A stretch of 45,375 nt of DNA from Candidatus Hikarchaeia archaeon HikBin5 (GCA_009889625.1 WTZU01000009.1:1-45375), one strand, 5' to 3'; positions 1 to 9,643 are shown, counted from the stretch's first letter. Numbers and translations are program-made. The notes: generated by a model from the letters alone, not told the origin.

Positions 1-74
1 TGCCGGTTCGCAGATTTGAACTACGGACGGCTCGATCTTCAGTCGAGTGCTCTCCCAGGCTGAGCTAAACCGGC
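1..74 (-). tRNA. tRNA-Phe (GAA anticodon)
   Basis: Read on the minus strand, this folds as a complete cloverleaf. The 7-bp acceptor stem is GCCGGTT with AACCGGC, the anticodon stem is CTCGA/TCGAG, and the loop CTGAAGA carries anticodon GAA (Phe). The T-arm loop is TTCAAAT. The discriminator base A lies at position 1, the very edge of the window, so a genome-encoded CCA tail cannot be judged. No intron is seen. The upstream side (75-110) shows no convincing TATA box. Confidence 0.93.
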
Positions 75-159
75 TTAATATTGAATGGGGGGAGAGGAAG
101 AAAAAGGATTTCGAACTTTGAAGAACTGTCTGATGATAAATATTAACGGGTGACGAGAA

Positions 160-297
160 ATGGAAGAGGATCATGACAAAACTCTACCAAGTCACTCGTT
201 ATTGGATATGGCCCAATCTGTCCGGGGAGAGGAAGATTGCGTAGCCTTACCCAAAGTGATAGAGAGTTTCTATAAATATATAACTAGCTGTTGGTAG
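160..297 (+). CDS. possible 45-residue small protein
   Basis: A short open frame starts at ATG 160 and ends at TAG 295-297, between tRNA-Phe and the convergent AAA ATPase gene. An in-frame TGA at 151-153 fixes this start. GGTGA at 149-153 matches the archaeal Shine-Dalgarno core and sits 6 nt upstream. The product begins MEEDHDK and ends KYITSCW. It has an acidic N-terminus, two cysteines and no membrane segment. I do not recognise a family. Support comes from the ribosome-binding site and the otherwise empty space, so it could be chance. Confidence 0.35.
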   Translation: MEEDHDKTLPSHSLLDMAQSVRGEEDCVALPKVIESFYKYITSCW

Positions 298-326
298 GAT
301 ACACATAGGAAATATCAAAGGGAATA

Positions 327-1586
327 CTACTCAAGTGGCATGGTTTTGAGTATGTCGCGCTTTTCAATTGCAGAAACTGCTTCGACTAGATCTTTTTGGG
401 CAAGTATAGTTCTATTTTCACCTAAAGCTTCCAATACCGCTTCACGTAATACGAGTCGAATGTCACTTCCAGAAAGTCCCTCTGTTAAAGCTGCAAGTTT
501 TGAAGGATCAAAATCTTCGATGACCATATATTTTGTTGTGACTTCGAATATTTTTTTGCGCATGTCAGCATCTGGTAGTGGAAAGTGAATGATATCGTCG
601 AATCTCCGCCAGGCTGCTGTGTCGAGTTGATCAGGGTGGTTTGTAGCACCGATTAAGAGAACATCATGCCGTATGAGGCTTATATCATCTATACTCTTAA
701 GTAATGTATTTACAGCACGTTTTAATGCTGCGTGTTCATCGGATCTTCGGGTTTTTGCTACAGAATCGAATTCATCTACAAAAAGAATACAAGGAGATAT
801 GCGTTTTGCAACTTCAAATGTTCGGTCTATATTTTTTGAAGTCTCACCTAGGTATTGACTCGTCATCATGGAGAGTTTTACTTCTACAAAAGGCAAGTTG
901 AGAGAATGGGCCAAAGCACGAGCTACAGAAGTTTTTCCAGTCCCAGGAGGACCGATAAATAATAATTTTCCGATCTCCCTAAGTCCTATTTCAGCTAGAT
1001 AATCTCGGTTTTTGATTGCCAATCGTATTTTTTCTAGTTCATCGGTTTGGTCTTCTGTTAAGACTAAATCAGAGAGGGTTGTTTCTATTTCTTCGGGGGC
1101 TTTTATATCAACCAAATCCAACATTTCTTGATCATCTTCGGTGAAGTATTCAGATAGTAGGCTATCTATCCAGAAGCGGTCCGCTTGGATGGGCCTGTTT
1201 GAAGTGCTAGATTCTTCATATGAAATACCTAGAGAATCATTTTCCTGAAAAACATACGCCAAAGTGGGATTTGTGAGAATAAAATCTGCAGTTGTATTCT
1301 TTAAGAACCACTTTTCTGCTAGATCCATTTGAGTTATGGTCATTTCACTAGTGAAATTGTCCTTATTTGTAAACATCAGATCTTTAACAGAAGCCCAGGG
1401 CGATTCGACTCCTGTGGCTTTTTTTGCTACATTTTCTGTTGCCTCCAAGGGGCGAGTTATGATTCCTTTTTTATCAAACGCTTTTCTAATTTGAGGGGGG
1501 AGATCGTCGGGGGTCAAATTAGGTAGCTCTGTATAGTGTTTTGCGGTCAATAATAACTCAATGACTGCAACGGTGCTATCGTTCAT
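327..1586 (-). CDS. AAA-family ATPase (CDC48/proteasome-ATPase-like), single AAA domain
   Basis: An ATPase with one AAA module in the C-terminal half. In a reading from an upstream TTG at 1607, the Walker A motif GPPGTGKT is at about residues 219-226, Walker B ILFVDEFDS at about 274-282, sensor-1 GATNHP near 317, and an arginine-finger region RRFDD follows. The first ~200 residues are acidic and resemble no domain I can name; they may bind substrate or partner. I prefer ATG 1586, giving about 419 residues, because the sequence from there (MNDSTVAVIELLL) looks like a natural N-terminus. Haloarchaea carry similar stand-alone AAA proteins of unknown substrate. It is divergent from the thiolase gene, with 95 bp between starts. 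The ATPase call is firm; the cellular role is unknown. Confidence 0.85.
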   Translation of the reverse strand: MNDSTVAVIELLLTAKHYTELPNLTPDDLPPQIRKAFDKKGIITRPLEATENVAKKATGVESPWASVKDLMFTNKDNFTSEMTITQMDLAEKWFLKNTTADFILTNPTLAYVFQENDSLGISYEESSTSNRPIQADRFWIDSLLSEYFTEDDQEMLDLVDIKAPEEIETTLSDLVLTEDQTDELEKIRLAIKNRDYLAEIGLREIGKLLFIGPPGTGKTSVARALAHSLNLPFVEVKLSMMTSQYLGETSKNIDRTFEVAKRISPCILFVDEFDSVAKTRRSDEHAALKRAVNTLLKSIDDISLIRHDVLLIGATNHPDQLDTAAWRRFDDIIHFPLPDADMRKKIFEVTTKYMVIEDFDPSKLAALTEGLSGSDIRLVLREAVLEALGENRTILAQKDLVEAVSAIEKRDILKTMPLE

Positions 1587-1650
1587 TCTCCAGGAAGTAG
1601 TGGCCAAGTAACGATAAGCACATCGAGATAATATGGTGAAAAGGAGAGAT

Positions 1651-1658
1651 GTATATGC
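1651..1658 (+). promoter_or_regulatory. putative TATA box of the thiolase operon
   Basis: GTATATGC lies 24-31 nt upstream of the thiolase ATG at 1682. That spacing would start transcription at or next to the start codon, giving a leaderless mRNA as is common in haloarchaea. The call is by pattern and spacing only. Confidence 0.4.
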
Positions 1659-1681
1659 ATAGAAGGCGTACTTAAATTATT

Positions 1682-2833
1682 ATGAAAGATGCGCAGAACA
1701 AACCCGTTATTGTTTCTGCTTTGAGGACCCCTCAGGGAAAGAGGAATGGTATTTTTTCTGACATAAGAGGAGAAGATATGTGTGTCAGCATCATAGATGA
1801 GATCGTCCGTTCTACAGAGGTCAGACCAGATGAAATTGATGATCTTATGTGGGGATGTGCGTTGCAAAGGGGTGAGCAAGATAACAACATAGCTAGAATA
1901 ATTGGATTGATGTCTTTGCTAGGAGAAGGAGTTCCTGCAACTACAATCAATAGGTGGTGTGCATCTTCATTACAAGCCATAATGTCAGGGAGTGATTCTA
2001 TTCGGGCGGGTCAGCGGGATTGCATAATTGCAGGAGGGGTTGAGCATATGACCCGGGTACCAATGGATGAAGCGTCTTCATTTAGCAAGATACATCCAGA
2101 ATTTATGCAGAAATATAATATTTTTGAACTACAGATGGGAATGACGGCGGAATCGGTTGCAAGGGAATATGGCATTTCTAGAGAGGATCAAGATAAATAT
2201 GCCCTAAGTAGTCATAGAAAAGCTGCGGATGCGACGGATAGTGGGAAAATTAGAGAGGAAATAGTCCCAATAGAAGTTGGAAATGTGATAAAAGATGAAG
2301 ATGAGGGGATCAGAAGAAACACTACTATAGAAAAACTCGAGGGTTTGTCCCCTGTTTTTAGAGGTGATGGGACAGTTACTGCAGGGAATTCATCTCAGAT
2401 TTCTGATGGTGCTTCGGCAGTTATGATAACAAGTGAGCAATTTGCGGAAGAACATGGGTTGGAAAAATTAGCAACCATAGAAGGCCATTCTATTGCGGGA
2501 GTAGATCCTCGATTAATGGGCATCGGCCCCATTCCAGCTACAGAAAAATTGTTTTCTCGATGTGGTTTCAAGATTGGGGATTTTGATTTGATTGAATTGA
2601 ACGAAGCGTTTGCTGTTCAGACATTACATTGTAAAAATGAATTAAAAATACCAGATGAAAAATTGAATGTAAATGGTGGTGCTATTGCGATTGGGCATCC
2701 ACTAGGAAGTAGTGGTTGCAGATTGTCAGTATCGCTGATTCATGAAATGTGTAGAAGGGAATCCAAGATGGGGTTGGCAACCATGTGTGTTGGATTGGGC
2801 CAAGGTGCTTCGATGGCATTTTCTAGAGAATAA
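1682..2833 (+). CDS. thiolase (acetyl-CoA C-acyltransferase)
   Basis: A 383-residue thiolase that would cleave 3-ketoacyl-CoA with CoA in beta-oxidation or condense two acetyl-CoA. The acyl-accepting cysteine is in NRWCASSLQA (about residue 93). The C-terminal half has the histidine in NVNGGAIAIGHPLGSSG and a second cysteine in MCVGLGQGAS. Here CVGLGQG replaces the more usual CGGGG type, but the cysteine is kept. The length is normal for the family. The next gene starts 3 nt after the stop, so the two are probably co-transcribed. An acyl-CoA ligase and an ETF:quinone-type Fe-S protein elsewhere in the window support a degradative role, but chain-length preference cannot be read from sequence. 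Confidence 0.92.
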   Translation: MKDAQNKPVIVSALRTPQGKRNGIFSDIRGEDMCVSIIDEIVRSTEVRPDEIDDLMWGCALQRGEQDNNIARIIGLMSLLGEGVPATTINRWCASSLQAIMSGSDSIRAGQRDCIIAGGVEHMTRVPMDEASSFSKIHPEFMQKYNIFELQMGMTAESVAREYGISREDQDKYALSSHRKAADATDSGKIREEIVPIEVGNVIKDEDEGIRRNTTIEKLEGLSPVFRGDGTVTAGNSSQISDGASAVMITSEQFAEEHGLEKLATIEGHSIAGVDPRLMGIGPIPATEKLFSRCGFKIGDFDLIELNEAFAVQTLHCKNELKIPDEKLNVNGGAIAIGHPLGSSGCRLSVSLIHEMCRRESKMGLATMCVGLGQGASMAFSRE

Positions 2834-2836
2834 CTA

Positions 2837-4501
2837 ATGGATGGAAATAGATTAATTGCTACAGAGAGGTTAATTATTATATCGAAAATTGGTTGTGAGA
2901 ATCAAATTAAAGAGATACAAGATTGGGCAATAGAAAAAGGACTACAAATTTCATCCATCCAAATTGGAGATGAATTAAAAGATGAAGATTTGGTAGAAGG
3001 GGGGAAAATCGTCGGGATAACATTAGGAGGGGATGGGACATTTCTAGAGGGCGTGAGATTGTTCGCCCCAAATAAAATTCCATTTGTTGGAGTCGGTCTA
3101 GGAACGTTATCATTCTTAGCCAATACAGAATCAGAAAGGATCCTTGATGCGTTGGAAGAAATAACAAAAGGGAGGGGAAAGATTGAACAACGCCAAAGGG
3201 TTGAGATAGAAGTTGATTCATTTAAGTCAGAGGGACTTAATGAGGTAGTCATAGGACATATTTGGCCAAAAAAACCAACTGAAAGAAAAATCAGCTGCAT
3301 CAATATATTTGCAGATGGGGAATACATGGGCAAGTATGAAGGGACAGGGGTGGCAGTTACGACCCCAACAGGTTCAACTGGACTCTCTCTTTCTGCCGGA
3401 GGACCAATACACCACCCACATTTAAATAAAACAGTTCAGTTGACTCCATTGCATACACACACTATAGGAGTTCGACCAGTGGTGTTTGGTGCAGATGTAA
3501 AACTTGAGATGATTCCTGAAACCGAAGTATATGTCTTGGTTGACGGAGGGAGGGCAACAAACCTTATCAAAACTAAAAATAAGATTAGCATTACAGGTGC
3601 TGATATCCCAGCATATTTGATTAAAACCTCAGTTAGTAGAGAGTTTTTTTCTAGATTGGAAGAAAATTTAGGATGGGGATTGAGGCACCTGAATGAAGGA
3701 AATTATGAAAATAATAAAAAAATAAAACATAGTTTTGAGGAGAAGGCTTTAGAATTGGCCAAGAATGTTTGTATGGGCTCGGGTGATGTTCTCAGGGAGT
3801 TGCATAGGAGAGATGGGATGGAAATATTTGAAAAAGAAAATGGAAATGGTCCAGTGACGGAAGCGGATTATCTTTCCGAGAAAATAATTACATCACTAAT
3901 CCGCTTAGAATTTCCAGATCATGATATAGTATCAGAAGAAACTGTTTGGGAAGATAATGGTGCGAGATACAAATGGGTAATAGACCCATTAGATGGCACT
4001 GGTAATTTCATACATAGCAATCCAAATTATTCTATTTCGGTTGCGTTATTGGAAGAAAACGAACCCATAATCGGGGTCATCTACATTCCAGAAATTGATC
4101 AATTATATTCAGCAAGGAGAGGAGGAGATGCACGAGTAAATGGTAATAAAATTCAAACAACTGATAGGGGAATTTTCAAGGAGAGTATGTTGATAACTGG
4201 GCATGATCCAGATGGTGAATTTAAATCTAGTTTATATTCACAAGTAAAGGGCGTAAGGAGATATGGTTCTGCTGCAATCAATCTAGCATACTTGGCACAA
4301 GGAAGTGCGGATATAGTATGGGAATGGGATACTAGTCCGTGGGATGTTGCCGCGGGCGTATTACTTGTTAAATGCGCAGGTGGAAAGGTTACCGATAAAA
4401 AGGGAGAGGATTACAAATTAAACTTCGGATTGGAACGCCCGAATGAATTAATAGCGTCTAATGGTCAGCTTCATGAAGACATCATTGCCCAATTGGAATG
4501 A
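2837..4501 (+). CDS. fusion of NAD kinase (N-terminal) and inositol-monophosphatase/NADP-phosphatase-like domain (C-terminal)
   Basis: One uninterrupted 554-residue frame holds two enzymes. Residues ~1-295 are an NAD kinase: GGDGT (64-68), the loop GVGLGTLSF (~86-94), and TPTGSTGLSLSAGGP (~175-189). Residues ~300-554 are an IMPase-fold phosphatase: TEADYLSEK (~342), the metal motif IDPLDGTGNF (~382), and the C-terminal EWDTSPWDVAAG (~496), with the metal-binding Asp/Glu residues present. The kinase would make NADP from NAD. By analogy with methanogen fusions that carry both activities, the phosphatase may reverse the reaction on NADP, though inositol phosphate or fructose bisphosphate are also possible substrates. 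The gene follows thiolase by 3 nt and ends 6 nt before the convergent antiporter gene. Confidence 0.9.
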   Translation: MDGNRLIATERLIIISKIGCENQIKEIQDWAIEKGLQISSIQIGDELKDEDLVEGGKIVGITLGGDGTFLEGVRLFAPNKIPFVGVGLGTLSFLANTESERILDALEEITKGRGKIEQRQRVEIEVDSFKSEGLNEVVIGHIWPKKPTERKISCINIFADGEYMGKYEGTGVAVTTPTGSTGLSLSAGGPIHHPHLNKTVQLTPLHTHTIGVRPVVFGADVKLEMIPETEVYVLVDGGRATNLIKTKNKISITGADIPAYLIKTSVSREFFSRLEENLGWGLRHLNEGNYENNKKIKHSFEEKALELAKNVCMGSGDVLRELHRRDGMEIFEKENGNGPVTEADYLSEKIITSLIRLEFPDHDIVSEETVWEDNGARYKWVIDPLDGTGNFIHSNPNYSISVALLEENEPIIGVIYIPEIDQLYSARRGGDARVNGNKIQTTDRGIFKESMLITGHDPDGEFKSSLYSQVKGVRRYGSAAINLAYLAQGSADIVWEWDTSPWDVAAGVLLVKCAGGKVTDKKGEDYKLNFGLERPNELIASNGQLHEDIIAQLE

Positions 4502-4507
4502 GAAAAT

Positions 4508-6367
4508 CTAATCGTGGGGATGGAATATTTTTATTGCGGTTTTTACATCTTCTTTTCTTCCGATCAAAGTCAGTCGGTCCTCGAGATCTAGGATAAAATC
4601 GCCATGTGGAATGATATCTTCATCTTCGCGTTTGACTAGTGTGATTAAACAGCTAGGAGGCAAGATTGATGCGAGGGACCCAACAGTTTTTCCAACAAAT
4701 TGAGAGGAAGTTAATGTTATTTCTTGAACATCTCCAGATACACCTAATTCAGTCATCCATGCGTTTAATGCAGGGCGTTCTATGAGATTGTCAATCGCGA
4801 GTGCGGTTGCATGAGAAGAGGATATTGCAACTACACCTAAGTCTTCAAATTGAGGTAGATTATCAGGATTATTAACTCTAGCAAATATTGATTCGATGCC
4901 GAATTCATTTTTGGCGAGTTGGCATACTAGAAGGTTATTACCATCATCCCCAGTGGCTGCGATTAAGATTTTTGCATTTGATGACTTTGCTTGTTCTAAG
5001 GTCTTTTTAAGAGTCCCATCTCCAAACAATACGGAAAATCCAGTAGAAGAAAGAGATTCTATTTGAGATTCGTTTTGTTCAATTATCAAAACACTTTCGC
5101 CGCGTTCGGAAAGGCGGGAAGAGAGGGAACGCCCGACTCTTCCACCTCCAATGATTATTACACGCATAGGTATCACATTTAAATATTCTGCTATATATCT
5201 AGAAAAGCCAGCTTCTAATGAAACTGTTGTGAAAATAACCAAGAATACAGTTCCAACCAATACATTAGCTTCGCGGGTGAATCCAACTGATTGTAGATGT
5301 ATGGCAAATAACATAGATATTGATGCAGGGATGATTCCACGGGGGGCAACTGCCATCATAAATATTTTTTCGGCAAAGGTGAATCTATTTCCAGTTACTG
5401 AAACATAAACTGATAAAGACCTAACTAGCAGCATTATCAAAACTACAACCAATACGCCAGACAAGCCTAGAGACAATAGAATGTTCATGTCTAATAACGC
5501 TGCCAGAATTATAAAAATAAAGGACAGAACTAGAAGGGTTATGTCGCCTTTAAACTCAGAAACTTCTCGCTCATAAGAAATTGAAGAATTTCCCAATAAA
5601 AGTCCAGCTGATGCTGCAGCAACTATCCCAGATTCCGGGGTGATGGAATTTGAAATTGCAAAGGATGCAATAGCTATCGTTAAAACTAATAACCTAGTTA
5701 ATTGAGGGGCATTTGAAGGGGGTATAAAAGATAATTTTAAGAAATTCAATAGGACATACCCACTTCCTAAACCGACTAACAATCCAACGCCAAACTTGAG
5801 AAGGAAAATTGGAAAGAGGTCGGAGAGACTAGTGGTATTCAACAATATTGCTTCGAAGAAAACAATAGCTAGAATCGCTGCTGTGACATCATTTATAATT
5901 CCTTCAGTTTCAAGGAGTGTTCCCACACGTTCTCTCACATGTACAACTTTTAAAATTGGCATAATAACCGTTGGACCGGTTGCGATTAATAAAGATCCAA
6001 CGAGGAATGAAACTATCCAATCTACATGGAGTAAGTAATGTACAAGTGCAGCAGTCCCTATCAAAGAAATTCCGGCTCCGATAGTTAGAAGTCGTGCAGT
6101 TTCCGAAGGGATTCTAAGAAGTTTAGGTATTCGGATATGAAATGCCCCTTCAAAGATTATTATTGCCACGGAGATTCCAACAATATCGTTTAAAGCAGAA
6201 CCAAATGACATGGGGTTTAAAAGGCCAACTCCATGCGGACCTAGTAAAACGCCGAAAGTGAGAAGAAAAACTACACTAGGTATTGAAAATCTAGCTGCGA
6301 TTAGTTGGGCGATTACACCTGCTACGATTACAATGGAAAAGATAGTAATTAAATTTGATTCGATCAT
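4508..6367 (-). CDS. cation:proton antiporter (NhaP-like CPA1) with C-terminal TrkA-N and TrkA-C domains
   Basis: A 619-residue membrane protein. Residues ~1-395 form about 12 hydrophobic segments with the CPA1 signature around EGIINDVTAAI, where the Asp is the expected ion-binding residue. A Rossmann nucleotide-binding domain follows, starting with VIIIGGGRVGRS (~404). A TrkA-C-like ligand domain makes up the last ~90 residues. It would exchange Na+ (or K+) for protons across the cytoplasmic membrane, with NAD(H) or a nucleotide gating it through the RCK module. The start is ATG 6367. It is convergent with the NAD kinase fusion and upstream-adjacent to the acyl-CoA ligase on the same strand (42 nt gap). 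Ion selectivity cannot be assigned from sequence. Confidence 0.9.
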   Translation of the reverse strand: MIESNLITIFSIVIVAGVIAQLIAARFSIPSVVFLLTFGVLLGPHGVGLLNPMSFGSALNDIVGISVAIIIFEGAFHIRIPKLLRIPSETARLLTIGAGISLIGTAALVHYLLHVDWIVSFLVGSLLIATGPTVIMPILKVVHVRERVGTLLETEGIINDVTAAILAIVFFEAILLNTTSLSDLFPIFLLKFGVGLLVGLGSGYVLLNFLKLSFIPPSNAPQLTRLLVLTIAIASFAISNSITPESGIVAAASAGLLLGNSSISYEREVSEFKGDITLLVLSFIFIILAALLDMNILLSLGLSGVLVVVLIMLLVRSLSVYVSVTGNRFTFAEKIFMMAVAPRGIIPASISMLFAIHLQSVGFTREANVLVGTVFLVIFTTVSLEAGFSRYIAEYLNVIPMRVIIIGGGRVGRSLSSRLSERGESVLIIEQNESQIESLSSTGFSVLFGDGTLKKTLEQAKSSNAKILIAATGDDGNNLLVCQLAKNEFGIESIFARVNNPDNLPQFEDLGVVAISSSHATALAIDNLIERPALNAWMTELGVSGDVQEITLTSSQFVGKTVGSLASILPPSCLITLVKREDEDIIPHGDFILDLEDRLTLIGRKEDVKTAIKIFHPHD

Positions 6368-6409
6368 GGCAGAGGTGGAAGGACTTTGTATAAAATAGAA
6401 AGGTCGTGT

Positions 6410-8317
6410 CTAAGAATAAATACTTTCGATCTCTTTTTTATATTTATTCAATATATTTCTTCTTTTCTTTTTCAAAGATGGCGTCAATAAGTCATTATCT
6501 TCTGTAAATTCTTCGGTTATGATGCGGAAATCTTTGATTTGTTCGTGTGGTTCGAAATTAGAATTTATTTCATCCACGATTGTAGAGAAATTGTCTATCA
6601 CTTTTTGATCTTTATGTAGATCTGATAAAGGTGCAGATGGGTCGCCCATCCAAGATTGCAAGGCCTCGGTGTTTGGAACTAACAGGGCGCTTATGAATTT
6701 CTTTTCATCTCCAACTACAATGCTTTGTTCTATTAATTCATGTTGGGTTAGTGCATCTTCAAGTGGTGTTGGTGCCACGTTTTTTCCCGTTGAGAGCACC
6801 ATTATTTCTTTGATACGTTCTAAAAATGTCACATATCCATCTGATTCTAATAATACCAAATCCCCTGTTTTAAACCAATCATCATCAAAGGATTCTTTTG
6901 TTTCTTTTGGTTTATTCCAATAACCGGAGAAAATACTCGGTCCACGAACAAGGAGTTCACCAATTTCGCCTGTGTTAGAAAGTTTAGATCCATCATGTGG
7001 GACGGGTTTTATTTTAACTTCGAGATTGGATAAAGGAGGTCCAACGGAGCCTATACGGGGAGAATCAGGATGGTTAACAGTGATAACAGGTGACGTTTCG
7101 GACAGCCCATATCCTTCCAAAACAAGAATTCCAGCCCCATGATATAATGCACATAAATCTTTAGAAAGTTTGCCCCCGCCACTGATTAAAAATTGTATGT
7201 TACCACCGAGGGCGCTTTTAACTTTAGAGTAAACAAGGCGGTTGGCGATGCGATGTTTAATGGAGAGAATGGGATTGATCGTGGAAGAATATGCCTTTTG
7301 TCTAGCTACCTTAACCGCCCAATTGAAAATGCGTAGCTTTATTGGAGATTCAGAGGCCTGGTCTCGCATTGCAACATACATTTTTTCATATACACGGGGG
7401 ACACTGGCCCCCGCGGTTGGACGGACCTGGAGAAAGTCTTCTTTGAGTGTATCAGGGCTCTCTGCATATGCAATAGTCGCGCCGCTTTGGAGCATTAAAA
7501 AATGTCCTGCCATACGTTCCAAGATATGAGATAGTGGTAAAAAGGAGAGAATGCGGGTAGAACTATCAAGAGTGGGGGAGTTTTGTTTTCCCTCACGCGG
7601 ACCGAATCTCAATTGGGAATAGTCAACATTGGATTTTATATTTAAATGAGTGAGCATAACCCCTTTTGGGTCGCCTGTTGTTCCAGAAGTATAAACAAGA
7701 GTTGCTAGATCTTCAGGAGATTGGGAATCTATCCAAGAGTTATATTTAGAAGGTGTAAATGTTTCTTTTCCAGAAATGTAGACTTCAGAGAGGGTAGAAA
7801 CATTCTTTGGTTGGTTTGAAGATAAATTATCCATACTGACTATAAATTTGAGGGATTTGGATGCTTTTGTTTCTAATACTTTGTTAACCAATCCTTCATT
7901 TTCGGCTATGATCCCAATAGATTTTGAATCAGAAAGTAAATAATCAATCATGGAAGGAGAGGAATTTGGATAGATAGTAACTGTGACGCCCCCTGCAGAG
8001 AGAATTGCTAGATCGGACTGGGCCCATTCCATCCTAGTATTTGAAAATATTGCAACTTTACTACCTTTCCGGAGGCCTATATTGCGCAAACCCGTTGCCA
8101 CATATTGAACAATTGAATTTAATGTGGCATAGTCTAGTGTGGCAAATTCACCCGGATTTGCAGGAGGGAATGCGGTTTTGGATAAACTTCTATCATACAC
8201 CCCTCCCTTATACATTTGTGCAGGCAAATCACCGTGTAATTTTGCGGTTTCTTCAAACATTTTTGACAGTGTAGACTCCCCAATTAGAGTTCCTTTTCCT
8301 ATATCTTTCCAACTCAT
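6410..8317 (-). CDS. long-chain acyl-CoA synthetase (AMP-forming ligase)
   Basis: A 635-residue adenylate-forming enzyme of the FadD/ACSL type that activates fatty acids to acyl-CoA through an acyl-AMP. It shows the P-loop-like motif VYTSGTTGDPKGV (~209), the adenine-binding LEGYGLSETSP (~400), the hinge region with WFKTGDL, and the C-terminal lysine region LSTGKNVAP typical of long-chain ligases. The length matches ACSL-type enzymes (600-660), which are longer than acetyl-CoA synthetase-like ligases without the long-chain insertions. It is divergent from the MFS transporter (99 bp). With the thiolase it suggests fatty-acid catabolism; lipid synthesis is the alternative. Confidence 0.92.
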   Translation of the reverse strand: MSWKDIGKGTLIGESTLSKMFEETAKLHGDLPAQMYKGGVYDRSLSKTAFPPANPGEFATLDYATLNSIVQYVATGLRNIGLRKGSKVAIFSNTRMEWAQSDLAILSAGGVTVTIYPNSSPSMIDYLLSDSKSIGIIAENEGLVNKVLETKASKSLKFIVSMDNLSSNQPKNVSTLSEVYISGKETFTPSKYNSWIDSQSPEDLATLVYTSGTTGDPKGVMLTHLNIKSNVDYSQLRFGPREGKQNSPTLDSSTRILSFLPLSHILERMAGHFLMLQSGATIAYAESPDTLKEDFLQVRPTAGASVPRVYEKMYVAMRDQASESPIKLRIFNWAVKVARQKAYSSTINPILSIKHRIANRLVYSKVKSALGGNIQFLISGGGKLSKDLCALYHGAGILVLEGYGLSETSPVITVNHPDSPRIGSVGPPLSNLEVKIKPVPHDGSKLSNTGEIGELLVRGPSIFSGYWNKPKETKESFDDDWFKTGDLVLLESDGYVTFLERIKEIMVLSTGKNVAPTPLEDALTQHELIEQSIVVGDEKKFISALLVPNTEALQSWMGDPSAPLSDLHKDQKVIDNFSTIVDEINSNFEPHEQIKDFRIITEEFTEDNDLLTPSLKKKRRNILNKYKKEIESIYS

Positions 8318-8416
8318 AGTGAGAGAAGATTATGGTCCACATGACATGAATCTTACCCTAAAACTAAATAATAGGTAATCTAAATTGGATATAGAAATAA
8401 TAAAAAGGGTACAATA

Positions 8417-9643
8417 ATGGATAATTCTAGGAAAATAGACAAAATATTTGGGGAATATCGAGGGCAGATGTTGTTGCTTGTTGCCATGGGATGGGCAATA
8501 ACCCAAACTGGCCGTTTCTTACTACCGCCACTATTACCGATAATAATGGAAGAGGTTAAAATATCAGTAGTGATTGCGGGAGTGGTATTGACGATTATGC
8601 AAGTCGTATATGCTATTACTCAATACCCAAGTGGGAAAATATCAGATTGGGTTGGTAGGCCAATTATTATCATTCCAGGAATGGGTTTGATAGGGTTGAG
8701 TTTTTTCTTCATTGCAGGAATAAAAACTGCATTTATGTTAATATTTGCAGTGGTATTACTAGGGTTGGGAAGAGCCATGTATAATGTTCCTTCGAGGGCA
8801 TTGATTTCCGATTTGTATGTAGGAAGGAGAGGAAGGGCTATGGGGATATTCACAGCTGGGAGCGACCTAGGTGGAATTTTTGCGGGTTTACTTTCAATTG
8901 TCTTGGCAATGGCATATTTGGTATTGGTAGAAGGCATTCCAAATTGGAGGGTTGTTGTTGGTTTTTGTGGAATTGTTAGTTTTTTCTTGATAGGGGCATT
9001 CATCCTAGTAAATCAAGAAGGATATGGTAGGGGTGAAAAAAGTGGGGAGGGTATAAAATCCTCGGTTAAAAAAGATATCATATACATAGTGGGAGAAAGG
9101 AGCCAGAGGGAGACTGTATTGGCTTTTGCTCTATTTATTTTTGTAGCCACTGCGATGGTGAATTTCCTACCGTTGTATCTAATAGAGGGGAAAGGATTCG
9201 ATTTAAGAACTGCGGGGTCAATTTTTGGATGGTTTTTTTTACTAGGAATGGTAGTGAAACCAATAATTGGGGCACTTTCAGATCGTGCTCCAAGGTATTT
9301 AATTTCAATAGGAGGATTACTAGTCAGTATGGGCGGAATTGGGTTTTTATTAGTTTCAGAAACTGTTTTTGGGGTGGTAATTTCCATTGCGATATTTGCG
9401 ATAGGATATAAAGGACAATTTCCAGTTATTGACGCCATTCTAATGGATTCTGCACCAAAAAAATCTACAGGTAGCCACATAGGTGCTGCGAGGAGTATAT
9501 TTTTTACAATAGGAGGCATGGGTGCGGCATACATGGGGTTTGCAATCGAGCATTATGGTTACACAATGGGCATGGTAGGATTGGGGGCAGCATTGTTGGC
9601 AGCATCTATATTGTTAATCCGCAATTATAGAAAGGAAGGGTAA
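8417..9643 (+). CDS. major facilitator superfamily transporter
   Basis: A 408-residue protein with about 12 hydrophobic helices and the MFS inter-helix signature at YPSGKISDWVGRP between helices 2 and 3. A related motif, GALSDRAPR, lies in the second half. It would be a secondary transporter in the cytoplasmic membrane; the substrate is unknown and no family-specific residue helps. The start is ATG 8417, preceded by an AT-rich stretch at 8385-8401 that could hold the TATA box. It faces the acyl-CoA ligase gene divergently, so a carboxylate substrate is possible but only by association. It converges on the MBL hydrolase gene. Confidence 0.88.
   Translation: MDNSRKIDKIFGEYRGQMLLLVAMGWAITQTGRFLLPPLLPIIMEEVKISVVIAGVVLTIMQVVYAITQYPSGKISDWVGRPIIIIPGMGLIGLSFFFIAGIKTAFMLIFAVVLLGLGRAMYNVPSRALISDLYVGRRGRAMGIFTAGSDLGGIFAGLLSIVLAMAYLVLVEGIPNWRVVVGFCGIVSFFLIGAFILVNQEGYGRGEKSGEGIKSSVKKDIIYIVGERSQRETVLAFALFIFVATAMVNFLPLYLIEGKGFDLRTAGSIFGWFFLLGMVVKPIIGALSDRAPRYLISIGGLLVSMGGIGFLLVSETVFGVVISIAIFAIGYKGQFPVIDAILMDSAPKKSTGSHIGAARSIFFTIGGMGAAYMGFAIEHYGYTMGMVGLGAALLAASILLIRNYRKEG

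Noticed and set aside
121-170. Box C/D guide RNA (CTGATGA at 130-136)
   Set aside because: Only one C-like box is present and no D/D' box in a sensible arrangement was found.
1583-1879. Open frame of about 98 codons opposite the thiolase start
   Set aside because: It overlaps the real thiolase gene and the AAA ATPase start on the opposite strand and shows no domain.
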